This document shows, in pieces, positions 27,060-34,400 of a stretch of DNA of 64,000 bases (the stretch's first letter is position 1; every line of letters starts with the position of its first letter). A program made the translations under genes and the position numbers. This DNA comes from Candidatus Omnitrophota bacterium (GTDB taxonomy: Bacteria > Omnitrophota > Omnitrophia > Omnitrophales > Aquincolibacteriaceae): assembly GCA_016196565.1 (NCBI GenBank), contig JACPXK010000034.1:1-64000 (forward strand), written 5' to 3'. The notes beneath the pieces were generated by a model, which had not been told where the DNA came from, made no database searches, and saw nothing but the letters and a program-made list of their open reading frames with translations.

Positions 27060-28733
27060 ATGGCAAGATTCGCGGTTTATTTAAGGAAACTACGGCGGTG
27101 GTTTATGCGTTCCTATTGGGAGTTGCGTTTGATTCCGCTCTCCAAATCGGAAGGAACCGCGGATTTACCGGGTCTTATCTTCATCCAAATCGACGGATTG
27201 TCCCGAACTCAAATGAAAAAAGCGTTAAAGAATGGGCATTTGCCTTTTCTTCGTTGGTTGTCGGAGAAGAAAAAATATGTTCAGTATTCCCACTATTCAG
27301 GGCTCCCTTCGGCGACTCCCGGCGTTCAAGGCGAGCTTTTTTACGGGGTCAAAACCTGCGTTCCCGCATTTCATTTTAGAGACCGCGAAAGTAATCAAAT
27401 CCTCAGAATGTATGACCCTAAATCCGCGGGCGAAATCGAAAAGCGGTTGGCGCGGGAAAATCGCGCTCTTTTGGAAGGGGGAAGTTCTTACTCCAATATT
27501 TTTTGCGGGGGCGCCGCCGAAAGTCATTTTTGTGCGGCGACTTTTGGATGGCAGGGATTTTTCAAAGCCCTTAATCCGATGAGGTGGATATTCCTTTTTA
27601 TTTTTCATATCGATATTCTTCTCCGTACCACCGCGCTTTTAGTGGCGGAATTTTTTCTGGCTATTTATGACTCTATTCGCGGAATTCTCAAAGGGCATGG
27701 TTTCGTGCTCGAACTGCAATTTATCTTCATGCGGGTATTTGTGTGTGTGCTGCTCCGGGAATTTATTTTGCTGGGGGCCAAGATCGATATTGCCCGTGGT
27801 CTTCCAATCATTCATGTGAATTTTTTTGGTTATGATGAACAAGCGCACCGGCGTGGTCCTTCCTCAGCCTTTGCGCACTGGTGCCTGCGGGGGATTGATG
27901 GAACGGTGGCGAGTTTGTGGAAAGCGGCGAGTATCGCGGAACGGCGTCATTATGATTTATGGATTTATTCTGATCATGGGCAGGAAGATACTTTACCTTA
28001 TCCGGTGGAACATGGAAGACGCATCGAAGAAGTGGTGGCTGAGATTTTTGGTAAAACGATTGCCGGCGAAGTCTCCAATTCCAAAAAGCGGTATCAACCA
28101 AACTACAGTTGCTGCGGGGGCCGTTACTCTAGCGCCCATGCTCAAAAGGCGGCAGGGGAAGTTTTGCCGGAGCTTCTTATGACCGGCATGGGGCCTCTTT
28201 CCCATATTTATCCGGAAGTGCCGCTTAGTTTGGATGAGAAAATCCATCTGGCGGGTGAAATTATACGGAAAGCCAAAGTTCCGCTTGTCCTTATTCCCGA
28301 ACAGGGTCAGGAAGTTCAAGCGGTTACTGCTGCCGGAATTTATAAGCTTCCTAAAGAAGCCGAATCTGTTTTAGGAAAAGATCATCCTTTCTTGTCAGAG
28401 GTAACTCAAGATCTCATTGAGTTATGCCATCATCCTAGCGCGGGCCAAATGATTATCTCAGGTTGGCTTGCTGCGGAAAGGCCCAGAACCTTTCCCGTAG
28501 AAAATGGTTCGCATGCCGGGTTTGGTTCCGAAGAAACTCACGGTTTTGCGCTGCTTCCGCACGATGCCCCCGTGCCGGAACGTAAGTATGAATACTTGCG
28601 GCCGCTGGATCTCAGAAGAGCGGTGCTGCGTTTGTTGGGGCGTTTTGAAATCGACAAAATAACCACGAGTGATCTGGATTTAAAATCGTGGGATATTCCA
28701 GAAGTTAACAAACAACCAGGAGGTGTAAGATGA
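27060..28733 (+). CDS. Alkaline-phosphatase-superfamily phosphodiesterase, membrane
   Basis: 557 residues. GLIFIQIDGLS carries the first metal Asp (about D45), and Thr86 in GLPSATPGVQG is the expected nucleophile. NFFGYDEQAHRRGP and WIYSDHGQED supply the remaining metal ligands, as in nucleotide pyrophosphatase/phosphodiesterases. Two hydrophobic segments occur in the middle (about 175-210 and 220-245). The substrate could be a phosphoglycerol lipid or a nucleotide; unresolved. It lies directly before the DUF883 gene, with a four-base overlap (ATGA). Confidence 0.85.
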   Translation: MARFAVYLRKLRRWFMRSYWELRLIPLSKSEGTADLPGLIFIQIDGLSRTQMKKALKNGHLPFLRWLSEKKKYVQYSHYSGLPSATPGVQGELFYGVKTCVPAFHFRDRESNQILRMYDPKSAGEIEKRLARENRALLEGGSSYSNIFCGGAAESHFCAATFGWQGFFKALNPMRWIFLFIFHIDILLRTTALLVAEFFLAIYDSIRGILKGHGFVLELQFIFMRVFVCVLLREFILLGAKIDIARGLPIIHVNFFGYDEQAHRRGPSSAFAHWCLRGIDGTVASLWKAASIAERRHYDLWIYSDHGQEDTLPYPVEHGRRIEEVVAEIFGKTIAGEVSNSKKRYQPNYSCCGGRYSSAHAQKAAGEVLPELLMTGMGPLSHIYPEVPLSLDEKIHLAGEIIRKAKVPLVLIPEQGQEVQAVTAAGIYKLPKEAESVLGKDHPFLSEVTQDLIELCHHPSAGQMIISGWLAAERPRTFPVENGSHAGFGSEETHGFALLPHDAPVPERKYEYLRPLDLRRAVLRLLGRFEIDKITTSDLDLKSWDIPEVNKQPGGVR

Positions 28734-29053
28734 CACGGCATAGACAAGATAAAATTCATGAAGCCCTTGATTTGCTGAATGAAGCTGCAAAGGAGAAGGG
28801 GGAGGAGCTTCATGAAATTATCGAAGAAAAGTATTCGGACATTAAACAAGTGCTTTTGGACCGGGCCAGCAACGGCAAGGAATTGTTGACTCACGCTCAG
28901 AAAAAGCTTGCTAAAAAACTGGAAGCAGGAGAAGAAAAACTGGTGCATCAAGCCCAGGCGTTGGATAAAAAAATTCATCACAACCCTTGGCCGTTTGTGG
29001 GCATGGCCGCTTTAGGGGCTTTGATGGTAGGCGTGATTCTGGGAAAAAAGTGA
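28730..29053 (+). CDS. DUF883 / ElaB-YqjD-like inner-membrane protein
   Basis: 107 residues. A long charged amphipathic helix is followed by a C-terminal membrane helix (PFVGMAALGALMVGVILGKK), the ElaB/YqjD/YgaM layout. E. coli YqjD anchors ribosomes to the membrane in stationary phase. GGAGG lies upstream. Its start overlaps the preceding stop by ATGA, so translation is probably coupled. The next gene is a YqjE-like holin-family protein, matching the yqjD-yqjE order of E. coli. Confidence 0.82.
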   Translation: MTRHRQDKIHEALDLLNEAAKEKGEELHEIIEEKYSDIKQVLLDRASNGKELLTHAQKKLAKKLEAGEEKLVHQAQALDKKIHHNPWPFVGMAALGALMVGVILGKK

Positions 29054-29073
29054 CATAACCGGAGGAGGAAAAC

Positions 29074-29481
29074 ATGCGCCTTAGGGATCCATGGGTCTTT
29101 GCAGGAATGATGGGAATGGCAAAAGCCTTTCGGCAGTATCAAAAAGGGCTTACAGATTTTGCGACGCTTCAAGCCGCCATTTATTACTTAAAGGCGATTC
29201 AAGGTCTGCGCCATGTTTCGACGACAATTGTCCAGATTTCGTTTTGTATCGTTACTTCCCTCATCGCCATCGTGGTTCTACATGTGGGAATATTTTTAAT
29301 GCTTCAGTCTACTGTAAGCCTGAAGACAACGGCGTGGATATTCCTTGGTTTTGGAATCTTAGAGTTAGGGCTCGCCGTGGGATTCATTGCTTGGCTTTTA
29401 TCGGCCAAACGCTGGATCAACGAAGCAAAAAAGGAAAATGGGATTTTTGAGCGATGTTCAAAAATAGCGGGGAGGGTATGA
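29074..29481 (+). CDS. Phage-holin-like (YqjE-type) membrane protein
   Basis: 135 residues with two strong membrane helices (FCIVTSLIAIVVLHVGIFLM and AWIFLGFGILELGLAVGFIAWLL) separated by a short loop, and basic flanks. This is the superfamily III holin/YqjE layout. GGAGGAGG lies upstream. Holin here is a fold name; no lysis role is implied. Confidence 0.7.
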   Translation: MRLRDPWVFAGMMGMAKAFRQYQKGLTDFATLQAAIYYLKAIQGLRHVSTTIVQISFCIVTSLIAIVVLHVGIFLMLQSTVSLKTTAWIFLGFGILELGLAVGFIAWLLSAKRWINEAKKENGIFERCSKIAGRV

Positions 29482-29483
29482 TG

Positions 29484-29675
29484 CTATTTGGCGATACTGC
29501 CGTCTAGCGTTTCAAAAATAATGGTCACAAGGTTGTGACATTTGGGGCATTTGATTTGTTTGAAGGCCTGGATATTTTCATGTTTGGGGCGGTACATAAT
29601 GGAGAGAATTTTGGTGACGAAACTTGTTTCGTCGCCTGACCAGTGGCAACCCGAACATGTGTAAAGTGGTTTCAA
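29484..29675 (-). CDS. Small zinc-ribbon protein
   Basis: 63 residues from a TTG start, chosen because AGAGGAG lies seven bases upstream on this strand; an ATG 12 codons further out lacks a site. YTCSGCHWSG and IKCPKCHNLV form two CxxC knuckles, so it binds one zinc ion. It converges on the holin-like gene with two bases between stops. Function unknown. Confidence 0.6.
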   Translation of the reverse strand: MKPLYTCSGCHWSGDETSFVTKILSIMYRPKHENIQAFKQIKCPKCHNLVTIIFETLDGSIAK

Positions 29676-29775
29676 TGCATGACTCCTCTGCGACTGGCTT
29701 TCATCGCGCATATCAAGACATCGGCGCTCTCTTCTAAAACTTTACATTTTCCATAATCTTCCGATAAAGTATTAT

Positions 29776-29835
29776 CGTCATCCTGAGCGTAGCGAAGGAT
29801 CTCGCTCGAGATTCTTCACTTCGTTCAGAATGACG
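29776..29835. repeat. Palindromic repeat, type 1 (copy 2)
   Basis: Opens CGTCATCCTGAGCG, has GGATCTCGCTCGAGATTC at the centre and closes TTCAGAATGACG. At 60 bases it is the most compact copy, with minimal side hairpins. It lies between the zinc-ribbon gene and the TIGR04073-like gene. Confidence 0.92.
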
Positions 29836-29853
29836 TCTTGAGAGAGGAAGCCT

Positions 29854-30189
29854 ATGCCAAAAAGAAAAATAATGATGGCGCTGTTTTTATTGACTTTGTT
29901 TTCTCATCCCGTTTTTGCGGCTGGAACAGGGGGAGGCTATTGGGATAATTTAGGCAAAGCCTACAAACGGGGTTTTACCAATATTCTTACTTCACCGCTT
30001 GAAATTCCAATTACCATTCAAGAATATCATGAAAAATCCGGACGTCCGGTGATTCGACATCTGGCCGGTCTACTCGATGGTGCCTTGCAAACCATTACGC
30101 GCCTCAGCAGCGGGGGATGGGATTTGTTTGCCGGCTGGGTCCCGGGTATCCAGGAAGGAATTCCTCCAACTCCCGAAACGCTGCTCTAA
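29854..30189 (+). CDS. Putative exosortase-associated protein, TIGR04073-like
   Basis: 111 residues with a cleavable signal peptide (IMMALFLLTLFSHPVFAA). The block KAYKRGFTNILTSPLEIP matches the recalled signature of the TIGR04073 family (R-G-x-x-N-x-L-T-x-x-x-E-I-P), which accompanies exosortase systems. A periplasmic location is likely. No exosortase gene is in the window. GAGAGGAAG precedes the ATG. Confidence 0.6.
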   Translation: MPKRKIMMALFLLTLFSHPVFAAGTGGGYWDNLGKAYKRGFTNILTSPLEIPITIQEYHEKSGRPVIRHLAGLLDGALQTITRLSSGGWDLFAGWVPGIQEGIPPTPETLL

Positions 30190-30238
30190 AGGCTTGTGTC
30201 CCTGCCTATTTTCTATTAATATGTCGCTCCTTAAGGGC

Positions 30239-30254
30239 CGGTTCTAAAGGACCG
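30239..30254. repeat. TAAA-loop hairpin, copy 1
   Basis: CGGTTC-TAAA-GGACCG: a 6-bp stem (one G-U/T pair) with a TAAA tetraloop, followed by CTGGCAATGG. A second copy with compensatory changes lies about 90 bases downstream. The rest of the gap 30190-30413 shows no gene. Confidence 0.6.
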
Positions 30255-30327
30255 CTGGCAATGGAAAGTGCCCAACGAAAGTTATCTCGCGAATAAATGT
30301 TCTTTTGTCATTAACATTTTGTGGGTC

Positions 30328-30343
30328 GGTCCTAAAGGACTGC
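30328..30343. repeat. TAAA-loop hairpin, copy 2
   Basis: CGGTCC-TAAA-GGACTG: the same stem length and loop as the copy at 30239, with changes on both strands, followed by CTCGGCAATAGG. The core CCTAAAGGAC also occurs near 54767 inside a type 1 palindrome and near 59396 inside uvrC. Confidence 0.6.
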
Positions 30344-30413
30344 TCGGCAATAGGATGATTGTAATAAGATTGATTACCTCGAATTAAATTAATCTTTGTA
30401 ATTTAAGTTACGT

Positions 30414-30489
30414 GGGCCGGTAGCTCAGCTGGGAGAGCGCGACAATGGCATTGTCGAGGTCATGGGTTCGATCCCCTTCCGGTCCACCA
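30414..30489 (+). tRNA. tRNA-Ala (GGC)
   Basis: 76 bases including an encoded CCA end. Acceptor GGGCCGG pairs with CCGGTCC (one G-U), the anticodon loop is ATGGCAT with anticodon GGC at 30447-30449, and the D-arm is GCTCAGCTGGGAGAGC. The T-stem ATGGG/CCCTT has one T-T mismatch (30463/30477), unusual but probably tolerated. Confidence 0.93.
30463..30489 (+). repeat. Direct repeat of the tRNA 3' end (left)
   Basis: 27 bases covering the T-loop, acceptor strand and CCA of tRNA-Ala, repeated at 31275-31301 with a single mismatch. Together the two repeats bracket the nucleotidyltransferase/partner genes. Such duplications can be left by integration at a tRNA gene or by gene conversion between tRNA genes. 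Confidence 0.7.
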
Positions 30490-30523
30490 GTTTCCTCTAA
30501 AGCTTAACTTGTAGGAATAAGAT

Positions 30524-31006
30524 ATGCTGCTTCTCCATGTTTTTAAGACCTTAAATCGATATCGCGTTCGTTATCTCGTTGTTGGAGGAGTCGCGAGCAT
30601 TCTTTATGGAAATCCGCGTTTTACGAAGGATCTTGACCTTTGGGTGGATGCAGACGAAGACAATCTTAGGAAGATGATAAAGGCATTTCAAAGCTTGAAA
30701 TTTATTCCAAGAATTCCGGTGAAATTAGAAGAAGTTGTTTTAAAAGAAAATCGTGACCGCTGGTTCAAGGGAAAAGACATGCTAGCTTTTACGTTGATTA
30801 ACCCGCAAAATCCTTTTGAAAATGTCGATCTTCTTTTCAAGGGGCCCATTGCTTTTAAGAAAGCATACAGGAAAAAGAAATTTTTTAAATCTCAAAAGGT
30901 CCAGATACCAGTGATTTCGACAAAAGATCTAATTTCTATGAAAAAAAAGGCAGGTCGTCTCCAGGATCTGGAAGACGTTCGAATTTTGAAAAGAGTGATG
31001 AAATGA
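30524..31006 (+). CDS. Nucleotidyltransferase (AbiEii/DUF1814-like), putative toxin-type
   Basis: 160 residues. RYLVVGGVASILYGNPRFTK followed by DLDLWV shows the GG...D-x-D nucleotidyltransferase core. VDLLF supplies the third acidic residue, and SFK/STKDLISMKKKAGRLQD matches the AbiEii-like C-terminal helix. Related proteins are toxins of type IV systems or tRNA-modifying nucleotidyltransferases. It overlaps the small downstream gene by four bases (ATGA), like a two-gene module. Weak ribosome binding site (GGAATAAG). Confidence 0.8.
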   Translation: MLLLHVFKTLNRYRVRYLVVGGVASILYGNPRFTKDLDLWVDADEDNLRKMIKAFQSLKFIPRIPVKLEEVVLKENRDRWFKGKDMLAFTLINPQNPFENVDLLFKGPIAFKKAYRKKKFFKSQKVQIPVISTKDLISMKKKAGRLQDLEDVRILKRVMK

Positions 31007-31200
31007 AAAAGAAAAAATTCAGACATTCGATCTCGAAAGAATCTCTTATCGTGACGGAAGATGCAATCCGTGATTTTGCGAAGCTAAATACTTCGGAAAG
31101 ATTGCAGTGGCTCGATGAAATGCGAAGATTTCTCTCCCAAACGATGCCTGCCAAGACAAAGAAAATTTACGAAGATTTAAGAAAACGTAAGGCAGCTTAA
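31003..31200 (+). CDS. Small partner of the nucleotidyltransferase, putative antitoxin
   Basis: 65 residues, basic at the N-terminus, with a helical core TSERLQWLDEMRRFLSQTMP. Proteins with this R-L-x-W-L-x-E pattern commonly accompany AbiEii-type nucleotidyltransferases. The ATGA overlap supports co-translation. The assignment as antitoxin rests on position and length only. Confidence 0.6.
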   Translation: MKKKKFRHSISKESLIVTEDAIRDFAKLNTSERLQWLDEMRRFLSQTMPAKTKKIYEDLRKRKAA

Positions 31201-31214
31201 TTCTCAATAGATAG

Positions 31215-31301
31215 GCGGGGGTGGCGGAACCGGCAGACGCGCAGGTCTCAAAAACCTGTATCCGCAAGGGTGTGTGGGTTCGACCCCCTTCCGGTCCACC
31301 A
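31215..31301 (+). tRNA. Chimeric tRNA-Leu (CAA), probably a pseudogene
   Basis: The first 26 bases are identical to the intact tRNA-Leu at 39678, and the anticodon stem CAGGT/ACCTG with loop CTCAAAA gives CAA (31249-31251). A class II variable arm (ATCC-GCAA-GGGT) follows. The last 27 bases instead match the 3' end of tRNA-Ala, so acceptor GCGGGGG faces CCGGTCC and three of seven pairs fail. It is unlikely to be charged normally. Confidence 0.75.
31275..31301 (+). repeat. Direct repeat of the tRNA 3' end (right)
   Basis: Matches 30463-30489 at 26 of 27 positions. It replaces the native 3' part of the tRNA-Leu gene and is followed immediately by the double hairpin. Confidence 0.7.
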
Positions 31302-31355
31302 ATTCTGACGAATTGGTACTACCGCAGCACGGTTCAAGGAAAACCGTATCTGCGG
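31298..31355 (+). other. Double-hairpin element, copy A, abutting a tRNA 3' end
   Basis: Hairpin 1 is ACCAATTC-TGAC-GAATTGGT (8-bp stem, 4-base loop), and its first bases are the tRNA CCA end. The linker ACTAC shares its last base with hairpin 2, which has an outer 6-bp stem CCGCAG/CTGCGG and an inner stem ACGGTT/AACCGT closing on the 7-base loop CAAGGAA. Geometry, linker and loop match copy B at 39761 while the stems differ. The remaining bases to 31451 show no gene. Confidence 0.75.
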
Positions 31356-31451
31356 ATTGCACCAATTCTTATAGCAATTTATAGCAGATACAAATTTATT
31401 AGATTCCCCCCCAACTCCCGCAAGTTTTCACACTCAATCCAAGCATGAATA

Positions 31452-31480
31452 TTGAGGAATCAAGTCCCATCGGGTAAACT
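31452..31480 (+). promoter_or_regulatory. Predicted promoter of the 2706-residue gene
   Basis: TTGAGG, 17-base spacer, TAAACT. The -10 box ends eight bases before the GTG start, so the transcript would have almost no leader. Confidence 0.45.
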
Positions 31481-31488
31481 TTTCCATC

Positions 31489-34400
31489 GTGAAAATTGTC
31501 CTGCTCCCGCGCTTTACAGCGCTTATTCTTCTTATCACGTTTACAAGTACTAATGTTCTTATGGCAGCCCCAGCTGTGCCGACATCTTCTCTTGCAAAAG
31601 TTTCCAATGTTTCTCTGAATAGAATAATCCTTCCGGAAGAATTAGGAAGTATTCAGGAACTTCATATGGTTAACACAAGCCAGCCTTTAGTGATTTTCAT
31701 CCAGGATGCCCATGCGGTGCTAGATGCCCAGAAAAAAATCCAGCGTATCATTGAATATTTCGGGAAAAGGTATGGAATCGATTCGGTGGCGCTTGAAGGC
31801 GCAAGTGGAAAGCTCGATTTTACTTTGCTTAGGTCTTTTCCGGACGAGACCCTCAAAAAGAAAGTTCTGCGCGATTATCTGGAGCGGGGAGAGCTGACGG
31901 GGGCGGAAATGACCGCGATATTCGGGGATGAAAAAATGACTTATCACGGAATCGAAGATTGGGAACTCTATCAGGAAAATTATCTGGCCTATCTTAGGGC
32001 CATTCAGGTAAAAGATGATTTACTCGCTGAGCTCGATCAATCGCGAAAAAAATTAGACCAAGAACGTCTCAAGGTTTATCCCTCGAAATTAAATAAATTC
32101 CACGAAAAAATAACTTCCTTCCGGGAAGATCATTTAAATTTATTAGAGCTTCTTAGGTATTTGAATACAACCGAAATTGTTTCAAGAGTGAAGTCTGGCG
32201 AAGCGATCTCGTACCCGAACCTCACGATCCTTTTGAATTCCATCACAGAGGAAGACTCAAGCAAGGAAGAAAATCTGCAAAAGTCCGTGCGCAGATTAGC
32301 AGGAGAAATTAAGCGTCATCTGGCCGGGAAACTTTCCATTCAGGAAGAAATGGAATTTCATCAAAATTATCAGGCTTATGCGACCGGCCAAATGGCGTCT
32401 GGGGCTTATTTGAGATTTCTTGTTGAAGCCGCACGCAAATCTGGTTTTGCTCTGAGGCTCAATCCTCTTATGCTGAAAGCCATGGGGCTTGAAGAAACGC
32501 TTTCCATGATAAAAGGAACAAAGGTTTTTGAGGAACTTGAAACTTTTCTAGGAGAAGTAGAGAAAAGCTTAACGTCAAATTCCAAAGAAGAGAAAATTGC
32601 GGACGATTACCGCCGTCTCCGCCTTTTTAAAAACATCATCTCTCTCGAAGCTACTCGTGACGAAATCGATCAGTATCATTTTGATGATTCCGGCGAAAAG
32701 CTTCACTATGCTGCCGAATTCTACCGTCTTGCCGTCAAGCGCGATGAAGCGCTCTATCAAAATCTGGAAGAACTTTTAGCCAGGCAAAAATCGGGCCGGA
32801 TCATGGTGCTGGCTGGAGGTTTTCATGCGGCAGGTTTTGTGAAAAGTCTGAAGGAGAAAAAATATAACTATATGGTCGTCACTCCGAATATCCGCTCGCT
32901 GGCAGGGGCCGAAGTTTATCCGGAAATTATGAAAGGAAGATTTAGCTACCGTAAAGAATTCGAAGGTAATTTTTACCGAGCTTTTCACCAGCATGTTTTT
33001 AGTGAGCTTGTCAGCGAACTCAGCGGGCCGGCTTTTCAAAACACTCTCAAGCTTTGGCGCGATGAAATCATACGTCTTCTTTCCCGTGAAGGAAGAATAG
33101 AACAGACATCCGATTACGTGCCTTATGGGGATCGCCTCTGGCCGTTTTATTTTGAGAAATATGGCGCCGGGGTGTCTCATGTGAATTTTGGAAAGGCAAA
33201 ACTTCTCCGCATGATGCACCGCGAAATCAAAGAGTTTGCCCAAGAAAAAATGGACCACTATCTCGCCCGCATGGGAAAAATGCCCTCAACGTCTGCCGCT
33301 GCGCCTCTTGCCGCATCTTCGATTGCGCAGCTAGCAGGGCTTTCTTTTATGCGCAACGCCGATGTCCGTTCCGAAATCCATCATCTCATCCGTACCGGCG
33401 AAATGCCTTCCCTTCGCTCCGAAATGCGGAACGCAGTATCACGAAGAAAATTCCTGAAAGCTTCTGCAGCGGGAACAGCAGCTTTTTTCACCGCGACAAA
33501 GTTTGGACCCACATTATCTGCCCAACCCGCTCAACCCGTGTCTTCTCCCCGCACGCAGCAATTGAACGTGGACGGAATTAAAGTTGCGCTGAATACTTAT
33601 CCGGAAGTTGATGAATCGGTCGTCGATTTTTCCAAGATTGTTTTTAATGTCATACGAAGTATAAAAATGAATTTAAGTGAGCGCTTGAACTTGAATGCGG
33701 ATGAGAGGCGGCTTTTTAGTAAGCAGGAAATCACGGTAAATATTAAAAAGTATCAGGAAGCAAGCGAAGGGTTTTTTAGATTTGAGTATGGAGCTGAACA
33801 GTTCACTATAAATACCGTTCTCCATCCCAAAGATCGAAATGATGCGGCAGAACATAAAATTTTGATTTATTCCGAACTCTATTCCCACCTGGAGTGGTGC
33901 ATTAAAAGAGAGTTCGAAAAAAATCTGAGAGAAAATCTCAATGCGCTCGATGAATCAATGGCTAAAAACAACGCACAAATAGCTAAAAACGAAGTCCAAA
34001 TGGCTAAAGACAACGTACAAATTGCTGAAAGTAACACACGCTTAGCGCGCATACAGCGATACTTACGATGGTCGAATTTTGTAAAAAATTTAACGCCTTT
34101 CGGGGTAATTGCTTGGCTAGTTTTCCAACTTCACGGAACCGTCAAAACTGTGCTATTTTTACGGCCGCAAAAATTGACCAATGCCACTCTTTCGCAACAG
34201 CGTGTTGACCAAATAGTCAAAATGTATGGCTATGGCCAGCTAAAAGAAGTTTGGGAAGCTTATCTTAAACAATTAAAAGCTTGGTACGGAAGATTTATTC
34301 CTTCGCGAAATATTTTTATGGTTTCGCAATTGATTTTTTACGAATTGTTTAAATGGGGTTTTGCTTGGACGCCTATTTTATTTATCGTTGGAAAAATTAT

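Noticed and set aside
31221..31448. An open frame running from the chimeric tRNA-Leu through the double hairpin
   Set aside because: Its first residues are a translation of the tRNA and the rest of the hairpins; no ribosome binding site.
33961..34030. Short repeats that could suggest a CRISPR or satellite
   Set aside because: They are heptad-like coding repeats (AKNNAQI/AKNEVQM) of a coiled coil, with no spacers. No CRISPR array is present in the window.
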